64,000 nt of DNA from Bacillota bacterium (GCA_023388055.1 JAEWGW010000019.1:124001-188000), one strand, 5' to 3'. Positions 52,704-60,674 are shown, counted from the stretch's first letter. Program-made: numbers and translations. The notes: a model not told the origin generated them from the letters alone.

Positions 52704-53831
52704 ATGCTGGAATTTGATATTGACAACGAACAGCTTGCTACGATCAAGGTAATAGGCGTTGGCGGCGGCGGCAGCAATGCAGTCAACCGGATGATTGAAT
52801 CGGGCATCCAAAGCGTTGAATTCATTACGGTGAACACAGATGCGCAAGCATTGAATATGGCAAGATCCGAGGTTAAGCTCAAAATCGGCGAAAAGCTGAC
52901 ACGGGGCCTTGGAGCAGGAGCCAATCCGGATGTGGGCAAAAAAGCCGCAGAGGAATCCCGTGAGCTGTTGATTCAACAGCTGAAGGGCGCAGACCTGGTG
53001 TTTGTTACAGCAGGGATGGGCGGCGGCACAGGAACAGGAGCCGCTCCCGTCATCGCCGAAATTGCCAAGGAATGCGGCGCATTGACGGTGGGTGTGGTCA
53101 CCCGCCCCTTCACCTTTGAAGGCCGCAAACGCGCCATGCAAGCAGAGCAAGGCATCGCTGCTCTGAAGGATAAGGTGGACACGCTGATTGTGATCCCCAA
53201 TGACCGCTTGCTGGAGATTATTGACAAGAAAACACCCATGATGGAAGCATTCCGCGTGGCGGACAATGTTCTCCTGCAGGGTGTTCAAGGGATTTCCGAC
53301 CTGATCATGGTGCCTGGTCTGATCAACCTGGACTTCGCCGACGTCAAGACCATTATGTCGGAGCGTGGCTCTGCCTTGATGGGTATCGGGGTTGGCGCAG
53401 GCGAGAACAGAGCGTCCGATGCCGCCCGCAAGGCCATCCAAAGCCCGCTTCTGGAAACCTCCATCGAAGGCGCCCGCGGCGTCATCATGAATATTACCGG
53501 CGGCATCAATATGAGCCTTTACGAGGTTAATGAAGCGGCGGAGATTGTCAGCGCCGCGGCTGACCCTGAGGTGAATGTGATCTTCGGTGCGATCATCGAC
53601 GAAAGCTTGAAGGATGAAATCAAGGTGACGGTTATTGCCACCGGCTTCGAGCACAAGGCTGCCGCAGCACCTCAGCGCCGCCCTTCTACTCCGGCTTCCG
53701 GACAACCGGAAACCCACCAGCAGGAGGCCGCCCGTACTTCGGGTATCCGTCCCTTCGGCAACCAGCCGGCGGGTGACCAGTTGGACATCCCCACCTTCCT
53801 GCGGAACCGTCCGCGGAACAACCGGGAATAA
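52704..53831 (+). CDS. ftsZ: Cell division GTPase FtsZ, 375 aa
   Basis: Tubulin-like GTPase that forms the Z ring. Its GTP-binding segments are IKVIGVGGGGSNAVNRM and the tubulin signature GMGGGTGTGAAP (residues 104-115). The catalytic T7 loop NLDFADVKTIM is intact. The variable linker is short, and the C-terminal peptide LDIPTFLRNRPRNNRE is the docking site for FtsA and SepF. ATG 52704 follows GAGGGGGA; the open frame begins at 52674. A terminator ends the cluster. Confidence 0.97.
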   Translation: MLEFDIDNEQLATIKVIGVGGGGSNAVNRMIESGIQSVEFITVNTDAQALNMARSEVKLKIGEKLTRGLGAGANPDVGKKAAEESRELLIQQLKGADLVFVTAGMGGGTGTGAAPVIAEIAKECGALTVGVVTRPFTFEGRKRAMQAEQGIAALKDKVDTLIVIPNDRLLEIIDKKTPMMEAFRVADNVLLQGVQGISDLIMVPGLINLDFADVKTIMSERGSALMGIGVGAGENRASDAARKAIQSPLLETSIEGARGVIMNITGGINMSLYEVNEAAEIVSAAADPEVNVIFGAIIDESLKDEIKVTVIATGFEHKAAAAPQRRPSTPASGQPETHQQEAARTSGIRPFGNQPAGDQLDIPTFLRNRPRNNRE

Positions 53832-53846
53832 TCGCATCCTATCAAC

Positions 53847-53881
53847 AAAAACCCTTAGCCATTCATGGCAAAGGGTTTTTT
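53847..53881 (+). terminator. Terminator after ftsZ
   Basis: AAAACCCTT and AAGGGTTTTTT with an inner GCC/GGC pair and a short loop. Confidence 0.85.
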
Positions 53882-53981
53882 GCGCTTTTCTGCAAGGAAA
53901 ATGGCGGGGTAGCGAACGCTCCTTACTGTCGTTAACTGCCTGATGATAGGAAGTTGCACCCCCCAGCATAGCCCTTGGGGT

Positions 53982-53990
53982 TTCGACAAA
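53982..53990 (-). promoter_or_regulatory. Spo0A box upstream of spoIIGA
   Basis: TTCGACAAA, the complement of TTTGTCGAA, is a perfect 0A box. It lies about 70 bp upstream of the predicted spoIIG transcription start. Spo0A-P activates spoIIG in B. subtilis. Confidence 0.75.
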
Positions 53991-54014
53991 AAAACAGCGG
54001 GTCGGGCAGCAGGG

Positions 54015-54048
54015 TTAGACAGACAATGAACAAAGGAGGGCTTATACT
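54015..54048 (+). promoter_or_regulatory. spoIIG promoter with abnormally long spacer
   Basis: The -35 is TTAGAC/TAGACA (54015-54021) and the -10 is TATACT (54043-54048), 21-22 bp apart instead of 17. The B. subtilis spoIIG promoter is known for a 22-bp spacer that makes it depend on Spo0A-P. A weaker 0A-like sequence (complement ATTGTCTG) overlaps the -35 region. Confidence 0.6.
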
Positions 54049-54130
54049 TAAGTTCAAGCTTATCGTCCATGGTGCCCTGTTCGGCTTGTCCCGTTTTACG
54101 GTTCCACGGTGAAGCGGAGGTAGGGAAGGG

Positions 54131-55045
54131 GTGTGGGGCGTCGGCGTGATTTATGCGGACCTGATATTCCTGGTCAATTTTTTGACGGATGGAGCCTTGC
54201 TCCTGGCTACGGCATGGACAAGGAAATGCAGGATTAAGCTTTGGCGTATTGCCGCGGCCGCTGCTTTCGGCTCCGTTTATGTTGTTCTTCTTTTGTTTCC
54301 CCAATGGTCGTTTATGCTGGCGTTTGGCATGAAGTTTCTGGTGTCGGTGCTCATGGTGCTGATCTCCTTCGGGTACAAGGGGTGGCAGGCTCTGGCTCGC
54401 AATGTGGCCGCTTTTTATGTGACGGCTTTTGTAATCGCCGGGGGCATTTATGGGCTGTATTATTTTTTTCTCCCGCCGAAGGATGTGCTGGAGGCAGTAT
54501 TTACCGGCGTGTATGAGTGGACGGCAGGATACGGCTTTATCGGACTATGCTTTGTGTTCTTGATTTGGCTGTACATGCGGGTTTTCCGCGGGTCCAAAAA
54601 ACAGGAGGCGGCTGCCCAACAGATGGCGTCGGTGGAGGTGGAAATCAAAGGCCATCGGCTGTCTTGTATCGGATTGGTGGACACCGGCAACCAGTTGTAC
54701 GATCCTTTGACCAAAACCCCGGTTATGATCGCCGAAGCCAAGCTGTGGAAGGATGTATTGCCCAAGGAATGGCTGAAGCGGCTGCAAACCCAGGATGCCG
54801 AATCCATTGTGGCGGCTATGGGGGAAGAGGAGTTTGCTTGGCAGGACCGCCTGCGCATCGTGCCATACCGGGGAGTCAACCGGTCCACCCAATTTATGCT
54901 GGCCATCCGGCCGGATAAGGTACAGCTCCATTATGGGGGACGGGATTGGGAAACCGGGAAGGTGCTGATCGGCTTCGATGGAGGCCAATTGAGTGCGGAC
55001 GGCTCTTACCAGGCCATAATCCATCCTATGCTGCTGTCGGATTAA
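54131..55045 (+). CDS. spoIIGA: Sporulation sigma-E factor processing peptidase SpoIIGA, 304 aa
   Basis: Membrane-embedded aspartic protease that cleaves pro-sigma-E in the mother cell after a signal from the forespore. Five hydrophobic segments cover residues about 1-150. The soluble protease domain carries LVDTGNQLYDPLTKTPVMI with catalytic Asp184 (Asp183 in B. subtilis). The GTG start at 54131 is preceded by AGGTAGGGAAGGG. sigE follows after 25 bp, so enzyme and substrate are co-transcribed from the Spo0A-controlled promoter. Confidence 0.95.
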   Translation: MWGVGVIYADLIFLVNFLTDGALLLATAWTRKCRIKLWRIAAAAAFGSVYVVLLLFPQWSFMLAFGMKFLVSVLMVLISFGYKGWQALARNVAAFYVTAFVIAGGIYGLYYFFLPPKDVLEAVFTGVYEWTAGYGFIGLCFVFLIWLYMRVFRGSKKQEAAAQQMASVEVEIKGHRLSCIGLVDTGNQLYDPLTKTPVMIAEAKLWKDVLPKEWLKRLQTQDAESIVAAMGEEEFAWQDRLRIVPYRGVNRSTQFMLAIRPDKVQLHYGGRDWETGKVLIGFDGGQLSADGSYQAIIHPMLLSD

Positions 55046-55070
55046 TTAGTATCAACAGGAGGTACGCTAC

Positions 55071-55793
55071 ATGCAAGCAAAATGGCGGCTGATGCTGCAA
55101 CTGTACTACTACAAATTTCTCATTCTGCTGGGCAAAAAAAGCGACGAAATCTATTACATCGGAGGAAGCGAGGCCCTGCCGCCGCCTTTGACCCGGGAGG
55201 AGGAGGAATTTCTCCTGTCCCGTCTATCATCGGGAGACGCCGCAGTTCGTGCGATGCTCATTGAGCGGAACCTCCGGCTGGTGGTTTACATAGCCCGGAA
55301 GTTTGAGAATACCGGAATCAATATTGAGGACCTGGTGTCCATCGGGGCAATTGGCCTGATTAAGGCGGTTAACACCTTTGACCCGGAAAAGAAGATCAAG
55401 CTGGCCACTTACGCCTCACGATGCATCGAGAATGAAATTCTGATGTATCTGCGGCGCAACAGCAAAATCCGTTCAGAGGTTTCCTTCGACGAACCCCTGA
55501 ATATCGATTGGGACGGCAACGAGCTGCTGCTGTCAGACGTGCTCGGCACCGAGAATGACACCATTTACCGCAACATTGAGGAGCAGGTGGACCGGAAGCT
55601 GCTGCACAAGGCCCTCGATAAGCTGACGGAGCGGGAGCGGACCATTATGGAGCTGCGCTTCGGGCTGACGGACGGGGAGGAGAAAACCCAGAAGGATGTA
55701 GCCGACATGCTGGGCATCTCCCAGTCCTACATCTCCCGGCTGGAGAAGCGGATCATCAAGCGGCTGCGCAAGGAGTTCAATAAGATGGTGTAA
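55071..55793 (+). CDS. sigE: RNA polymerase sporulation sigma-E factor (pro-form), 240 aa
   Basis: Mother-cell sigma factor made as an inactive precursor. The N-terminal pro-sequence (about 28 residues, LMLQLYYYKFLILLGKKSDE) is amphipathic and is removed by SpoIIGA. Region 2 reads LRLVVYIARKFENTGINIED and VSIGAIGLIKAVNTFDPEKK; region 4 ends in DVADMLGISQSYISRLEKRI. SD AGGAGG precedes ATG 55071. In most Bacilli sigG follows directly; here a 4.9-kb region intervenes. Confidence 0.97.
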   Translation: MQAKWRLMLQLYYYKFLILLGKKSDEIYYIGGSEALPPPLTREEEEFLLSRLSSGDAAVRAMLIERNLRLVVYIARKFENTGINIEDLVSIGAIGLIKAVNTFDPEKKIKLATYASRCIENEILMYLRRNSKIRSEVSFDEPLNIDWDGNELLLSDVLGTENDTIYRNIEEQVDRKLLHKALDKLTERERTIMELRFGLTDGEEKTQKDVADMLGISQSYISRLEKRIIKRLRKEFNKMV

Positions 55794-55829
55794 ACACTCA
55801 TCCCCATCCCCTGCAAAACAGCAATACCG

Positions 55830-55870
55830 TCCGGACCAAGGCGCTTGTGCGCCGGTCCGGGCGTTTTTTT
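55830..55870 (+). terminator. Terminator after sigE
   Basis: CCGGACC-AA-GGCGC, loop TTGT, GCGCC-GGTCCGG, followed by GCG and seven T. A very strong stem. Confidence 0.9.
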
Positions 55871-55917
55871 GTATGCTGGGAAAGCGGAGTAGCGGCGAAT
55901 GGAGCAGCCGTATTTCT

Positions 55918-56102
55918 CTAACGAATCTCAGCCACGCTATTTCACCCGTTTGGCCCATATTCCAGTTGTAACGAATCTGAGGCGTCTTATTACGATCTAA
56001 AGACGCTGAAATGAGTCAATGTGCAGGCAATAGCGTGGCTCAGATTCGTTACGTTTCCAACCCCCTGCTTTTTCGCGAAATAAGGCTTGTGAGATTCGTT
56101 AG
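55918..56102 (+). repeat. 185-bp symmetrical dispersed repeat, copy D
   Basis: Exact same length and orientation as copies A-C, with perfect ends CTAACGAATCTCA and TGAGATTCGTTAG. It lies between the sigE terminator and the control region of the LytTR/ABC cassette. Its inner part has diverged more than the others (GATCTAAAGACGCTG in place of GCCTCAAAGCGGCTG). Confidence 0.9.
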
Positions 56103-56142
56103 CGTCACCGAGATGGCAAAGGATTCTAAGCGGCTTTGCAAA

Positions 56143-56161
56143 GTATGCAGCCAGGTATGCA
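56143..56161 (+). promoter_or_regulatory. Candidate LytTR operator, direct repeat
   Basis: GTATGCA at 56143-56149 and 56155-56161, 12 bp start to start, lies just upstream of the -35 of the cassette promoter. LytTR regulators bind pairs of short direct repeats about one helical turn apart near -60, so this is a plausible autoregulatory site. Confidence 0.5.
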
Positions 56162-56177
56162 AGTTATCGATTCCCTA

Positions 56178-56206
56178 TTGGTAAATCAAATAGTTGTTGC
56201 TATAAT
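56178..56206 (+). promoter_or_regulatory. Sigma-A-like promoter of the LytTR/ABC cassette
   Basis: TTGGTA (56178-56183), a 17-bp spacer, TATAAT (56201-56206). The -10 is a perfect consensus. The predicted start near 56213 gives a 33-base leader with SD AGGAGGTGG (56231-56239). Confidence 0.75.
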
Positions 56207-56245
56207 TTGCTAGGGTTTGTATCACGCCCTAGGAGGTGGACCACA

Positions 56246-56959
56246 TTGCTGGTCATTGGAATATGCGATGGCGACACTGCCGTCCGCATCATGCTGTCCA
56301 ATTTTATTAAAAGATACAGAGAAGAAACGGGTCTGAATGTTCAGGTTCTCTCCTATGACAACGGAGAAAAATTACTGAAGCATTATCCATTAGAGATGGA
56401 CCTGGTATTCCTGGAGATCCCTTTTACAAAAATGAATGGAATCGAAATCGCACGGCGTATTCGGGAAGTGGATTCAAAAGTCGGTATCGTGTTTCTTACG
56501 ACGATACTCAATTATGTTCTCGAGGCTTATGAGGTAAGGGCGGATAATTATCTGATAAAGCCATTGCGGTATAGCCGGTTCTTAAAAGAGGCGGAGCAGG
56601 TGCGTACCCGCAGCGGAAAAAACAGGTTTTTTATTGAGACGAATGCAAACGGGGTTTATAAGATTTATACGAAATCTATACGTTACATCGAAACAGAGGG
56701 GCATAACACACGCATACATACTGAAACCGATTCCATACTTAGCTACAAAAGAATGAAAGACCACGAGCAGACCTTGTTTGAGACTTATTTTGTCCGTTGC
56801 CACACGGGATACATCGTCAATTTGCTTTTCTTTGACAAGCTGGAGCATAACGGTTTATTGTTGTCACCCACTGTCCGCATACCGGTTAGCCGGGGGCGGC
56901 GTCCAGTTGTACTTGAAAGACTAATGGCATTTTACGCGGAGGATGAACTGGAGATATGA
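56246..56959 (+). CDS. LytTR-family response regulator with altered receiver domain, 237 aa
   Basis: An AgrA/LytR-type protein: a receiver domain (about 1-120) followed by a LytTR DNA-binding domain (about 135-235, IYTKSIRYIETEGHNTRIHT and FVRCHTGYIVNLLF). The phosphoacceptor position reads LVFLEIPF, with Glu57 where AgrA-type receivers have Asp. The acidic pair reads CDGD, so one of the two adjacent Asp is Gly. The Thr (FLTT) and Lys (LIKPL) switch residues remain. No histidine kinase gene is nearby. These changes suggest phosphorylation-independent action, possibly a fixed on-state. TTG 56246 has AGGAGGTGG 6 bases upstream. Its stop overlaps the next start by 4 bp. Confidence 0.85.
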   Translation: MLVIGICDGDTAVRIMLSNFIKRYREETGLNVQVLSYDNGEKLLKHYPLEMDLVFLEIPFTKMNGIEIARRIREVDSKVGIVFLTTILNYVLEAYEVRADNYLIKPLRYSRFLKEAEQVRTRSGKNRFFIETNANGVYKIYTKSIRYIETEGHNTRIHTETDSILSYKRMKDHEQTLFETYFVRCHTGYIVNLLFFDKLEHNGLLLSPTVRIPVSRGRRPVVLERLMAFYAEDELEI

Positions 56960-58791
56960 AGAAAGCAAAGGAAAATTTCCTTACAATCGCTTGGGCAATT
57001 CGGCTCGCACTGCGGATTGATGCGCGTCTGTTTTTGCTCTGGGGAACACTGAGTATTTTACTGGCTGTTTTACCGGCTGTGGCGCTCAGCTATAACCGGC
57101 AGGCCGTATCAATCCTATCCGGGTTTCTTATCAGCGGAAACGGCAGTTTTGGCGATGTTATCCCATCTATTCTCGCATTAGGCATTGTCTTGACAGCCGT
57201 GGGACTTTCCAAACGAATCAATGGCAATTTTCTTTACTTCATGATGTACGATTCCTATTATTTTGGGCTTGAAGAATACATGATGGATGTGGTTAGCCGG
57301 ATTGAAATGAAGACCCTCATGGACAAAGCATACCGTGATGACCATTGGTCGGTTATGGGGCGCTGCGGTGCATTGGCGGACTTCATGAGCTCCGGATGTC
57401 TGTTTCTTTCCAAGCTGGCAGGAGCGGTTTCCCTGCTTGTGGTAGCTGCTCAAACGTCGTGGGTCATTTTTGGTATATCCGCCGGTTACATGGCGGCTGT
57501 AATGCTCTTGAATTTGACGACAGCTAATAAGCTGCGCTGGGATGGGCGTCCTCACTCGGAAGCGTCACGCCTTGCAAATTACTACCAAAGCTCAACCATG
57601 TCCCCGGGTGTTGCTAAGGAGCTTCGTGTATATGGCTTAACCGAGGAAACCATCGGGAAATGGGAGAAGGCTTACGATAAAGTCGAAAGTATTGACAGGC
57701 GGTTTGTACGGGTACGCCAGCTTGTTGCTTTCATCAGCGGCATTGGTTTTTATGCTTTTATGACAGGGATGATGGGATATTGTATTTACCGTGTTGCCGA
57801 GGGAGGGATGTCTGTGGATGTGTTCCTGATGCTATATGCCATGGGACAAAGCATTAGCGAGGTTACACAGATCCTTTCCTCCAGTTTTCAAGAAATGGAC
57901 CGCGGGCTGTACTTTCTTAATATTCAGCGCAAATTTGTAGAAGCGGTTCCGCAAACAGCTGAGGATTGGGAGGATGGTTTTGTACCGGAAGACGCCGACA
58001 CCGCTTTCAAGGCGGAAGGGATTTGTTTTTCCTATAATGATGAAACCGAGGTTCTTCACGACCTTTCCTTTGAAATAAAGAAGGGGGAGACCATTGCGTT
58101 GGTTGGTCTGAACGGCAGTGGCAAGACCACACTGGTAAAACTATTGATTGGACTTTTTACTCCTGTAAAGGGAAGCTTGTTTTTTTACGGAAAGGAATAT
58201 GATCGTCAAACACGCGGAGCGGTTATCCAAAAGGTTGGAATGTTCTTTCAGGACTTTCACATTTTCCACGCCACGCTTCGTGAAAATGTGGGGTTTGGTG
58301 ACTTGAAGAAACTCGGCAATACAGAGCGTATTATGCTGGCTTTGCAAAAAGGCGGTGCGGATAAATTTCCCACTCGTTTTCCCAAGGGGCTTGAGCAATG
58401 GCTTTTGCGTAATGTCATTAAAGATGGAGCAATGCTGTCCGGCGGAGAAAAGCAGCGTGTGGCTGTGTCCCGGGCCCATATGAGTGATAAAGAAATCTTG
58501 ATTTTTGATGAGCCGGCTGCAGCGCTTGATCCGATCGCCGAAATGAAGCAATTTCATGCGATACGGGAAAAGATTGAGGGCCGCACGGCTATTCTAATCA
58601 GTCATCGTGTAGGTTTTGCCCGTTTAGCGGATCGGATAATGGTTTTAAATCACGGCAGGCTCGCAGAAAGTGGCACCCATGAGGAGCTTATAGCTTCAAA
58701 CGGGATTTATGCGGGATTTTTCCGTGAGCAAGCCCAGTGGTATGAACAGGGAGGTGATGAAGCAGATGGGCAAATTACGGATTTTGCTTAA
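56956..58791 (+). CDS. ABC exporter half-transporter (fused permease-ATPase), first subunit, 611 aa
   Basis: About six membrane helices in residues 20-320, then a nucleotide-binding domain with all catalytic parts: Walker A VGLNGSGKTTLVK (384-391), Q-loop MFFQDFHIFHATLRENVGFG, signature LSGGEKQRVAVSRAH, Walker B ILIFDEPAAALDP and switch His in ILISHRVG. The QDF...LRENVGFG form resembles exporters of ribosomally made peptides (LanT/SpaT type) without the N-terminal peptidase domain. It probably forms a heterodimer with the next protein. The gene is AT-richer than the surrounding division genes, which suggests acquisition. The cargo is unknown. Confidence 0.85.
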   Translation: MKKAKENFLTIAWAIRLALRIDARLFLLWGTLSILLAVLPAVALSYNRQAVSILSGFLISGNGSFGDVIPSILALGIVLTAVGLSKRINGNFLYFMMYDSYYFGLEEYMMDVVSRIEMKTLMDKAYRDDHWSVMGRCGALADFMSSGCLFLSKLAGAVSLLVVAAQTSWVIFGISAGYMAAVMLLNLTTANKLRWDGRPHSEASRLANYYQSSTMSPGVAKELRVYGLTEETIGKWEKAYDKVESIDRRFVRVRQLVAFISGIGFYAFMTGMMGYCIYRVAEGGMSVDVFLMLYAMGQSISEVTQILSSSFQEMDRGLYFLNIQRKFVEAVPQTAEDWEDGFVPEDADTAFKAEGICFSYNDETEVLHDLSFEIKKGETIALVGLNGSGKTTLVKLLIGLFTPVKGSLFFYGKEYDRQTRGAVIQKVGMFFQDFHIFHATLRENVGFGDLKKLGNTERIMLALQKGGADKFPTRFPKGLEQWLLRNVIKDGAMLSGGEKQRVAVSRAHMSDKEILIFDEPAAALDPIAEMKQFHAIREKIEGRTAILISHRVGFARLADRIMVLNHGRLAESGTHEELIASNGIYAGFFREQAQWYEQGGDEADGQITDFA

Positions 58792-60550
58792 AGCATTCGG
58801 CGTCAGCATAAAAATCAAGGGCCCTTATTCCATGATCGTCAGTGTCGTTGGGTTTGGCGCTGCTTTGCTGCCGGTTTTTCTGGCCAACAGGCTGAGGGAC
58901 CTGACTGACTCTCTTCAAATGCTGATGGGCACTAAAGGTGATGTAAGCCCGGCGCTATTTATTTTTTTTACTGTTGTCGGTTTGTATATGGCACAAGTTC
59001 TTATAACGAACCTCCAGCAATACACCAACGGGATGGACGAAATAAAAATCCAACGCTTTATTAAACGGACAATCATGCGACATAAATGCGAGGTCCGGTA
59101 TTCCTATATTGAAAACCACGATGATTTTCAGAAGCGGTTGGCATTTATTGAAGAATACGCAGGCTATCATATGGCGAAGTGCATCGGCAATATGTTAACT
59201 ATATTGCAGCTGGCGGTTGCCTTTACGGCCGCCTCCTTTTCTTTATGGCAAATCAGTCCTTATATTGTTCTGATTCTCTTCGTCACAAGTATTCCGGCGG
59301 CTCTTTTGTCCTATTTTCAGCAGGACGAAACATTCCGGTACAGGGCGAAGTGGATGGAGGAGGGCGCTTTAGCCATTCACTATTTTCACATGATTGGCGG
59401 TGGCGGGCATTCATTGAATGGTTTACAGGAGATACGCCATTTTGCCTTATTCGATTACCTGAAAGCGCGCTGGCGTACTATTGCTGATGAATACATCGGA
59501 AAAAAGAATAGGATCATGGCCAAACACGTGAAGTTCAACACAGCGGCTGATTTCCTGAGAAGCGTTGTTTATTTGGCTGTTCTTCTTTTGGCAGCATACG
59601 AAATATACAGAAATCCTGCTATTGGGCTTGGTGCGTTTACTCTCGTTTTTGCCTTGTCCGGACAATTGCAATCGGTAACGGGTGACTTTTTGGTCGGGAT
59701 GATGGTGCTTGCCCAGAATATACCATATATGAAGGAGTTCTTCTATCTTGAGGAGTTGGAACGGGAGCATCAAAGCACTTCAGAGGGAAAAGAAGCAAAG
59801 GGAACGATCAGCTTTGACAATGTCACCTTCGCTTATCCCAATTCAGATCGAGAGGTGCTAAAAAACGTCACCGTTCAGATCAAGGAGGGGGAAAAAATAG
59901 CGGTGGTTGGAGAAAACGGAAGTGGAAAGTCTACCTTTATCAGCCTTGTATGCGGAATGTTTGACCCCAAATCCGGTCAAATCCTGGTTGGAGGAATTAA
60001 CGTATCCGATGCCCCCGCCGCGGCAAGAGAGGCGATCTCCGTTGTTTTTCAGGATTTTGCCCACTATGAAGCCAGCTTGCGCGATAATATAACCGTCTCT
60101 GATAAAAACCGCAGCGCGAACGAAGCCGAGATTATGGAGCTTCTTCGAACAATAAATGTTCATGATGTAGTGGAGGAGCAAAAGGAAGGGTTAAATGAAC
60201 TGGTCGGCTCGTTTTCGGATAAGGCCAATAACCTGTCGGGCGGACAGTGGCAAAAAATCTCCATTGCCCGAGCTGCATACAGACAGAACGCAAAAATCAT
60301 GATCCTTGACGAACCAACATCCGCGCTTGACCCCGTTGCAGAAGCGCAGCTATACAGGAATTTTGCATCATTAACAGGAGATAAAACAACCATCCTAATC
60401 TCTCACCGACTGGGCATCACGGCTGTTGTTGACCGTATTCTTGTGTTTGATAACGGTAAAATCGTGGAGGATGGGTCACATAAGCAGCTAATGGCTAAGA
60501 ACGGATTTTACGCTGATATGTACCGTGCTCAGGCGCAGTGGTACGCCTAA
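58766..60550 (+). CDS. ABC exporter half-transporter (fused permease-ATPase), second subunit, 594 aa
   Basis: Partner of the preceding protein, with which it overlaps by 26 bp. A membrane domain comes first, then Walker A VGENGSGKSTFIS, Q-loop VVFQDFAHYEASLRDNITVS, signature LSGGQWQKISIARAA, Walker B IMILDEPTSALDP and switch His ILISHRLG. The QDF.HYE.SLRDNI and LSGGQWQK forms are typical of LanT/NisT-type peptide exporters. Both subunits end alike (EQAQWYEQ and RAQAQWYA). ATG 58766 lies 10 bases after GGAGGT; ATG 58757 is too close to that SD. No precursor-peptide or modification gene was found beside it. Confidence 0.85.
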   Translation: MGKLRILLKAFGVSIKIKGPYSMIVSVVGFGAALLPVFLANRLRDLTDSLQMLMGTKGDVSPALFIFFTVVGLYMAQVLITNLQQYTNGMDEIKIQRFIKRTIMRHKCEVRYSYIENHDDFQKRLAFIEEYAGYHMAKCIGNMLTILQLAVAFTAASFSLWQISPYIVLILFVTSIPAALLSYFQQDETFRYRAKWMEEGALAIHYFHMIGGGGHSLNGLQEIRHFALFDYLKARWRTIADEYIGKKNRIMAKHVKFNTAADFLRSVVYLAVLLLAAYEIYRNPAIGLGAFTLVFALSGQLQSVTGDFLVGMMVLAQNIPYMKEFFYLEELEREHQSTSEGKEAKGTISFDNVTFAYPNSDREVLKNVTVQIKEGEKIAVVGENGSGKSTFISLVCGMFDPKSGQILVGGINVSDAPAAAREAISVVFQDFAHYEASLRDNITVSDKNRSANEAEIMELLRTINVHDVVEEQKEGLNELVGSFSDKANNLSGGQWQKISIARAAYRQNAKIMILDEPTSALDPVAEAQLYRNFASLTGDKTTILISHRLGITAVVDRILVFDNGKIVEDGSHKQLMAKNGFYADMYRAQAQWYA

Positions 60551-60622
60551 TATAGACATAGCGGTAGGAATCCTGTCCAGATTCTTGCGGTAACCCCTTG
60601 TGAAGGCAGTAATCCCCCATAC

Positions 60623-60651
60623 GCATAAAAAACCCATCCCAGGAGATAATG
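60623..60651 (+). promoter_or_regulatory. Sigma-F-like promoter of sigG
   Basis: GCATA (60623-60627), a 14-bp spacer, GGAGATAATG (60642-60651) fits the forespore pattern GYATA-(about 15)-GGnnAnAnTR. B. subtilis sigG is transcribed by sigma-F. The spacer appears one base short of the usual value, which would weaken it. Confidence 0.6.
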
Positions 60652-60674
60652 AACAGTAATGTTTCTCCTTGGGA
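60637..60674 (+). promoter_or_regulatory. Hairpin that would hide the sigG ribosome binding site on read-through RNA
   Basis: TCCCAGGAGA (60637-60646) pairs with TCTCCTTGGGA (60664-60674, one bulged base). The right arm covers the first part of the sigG SD GGGAGG (60671-60676). The left arm overlaps the promoter -10, so a transcript started by sigma-F would lack it. Confidence 0.6.

Noticed and set aside
54040..54120. Short leader peptide before spoIIGA (LKFKLIVHGALFG)
   Set aside because: It follows an SD-like AAAGGAGGG, but there is no acceptable start codon at the right distance.
60637..60674. Hairpin before sigG as a terminator for the ABC cassette
   Set aside because: No T-run follows and the right arm lies on the sigG ribosome binding site; a translation block is a better reading.
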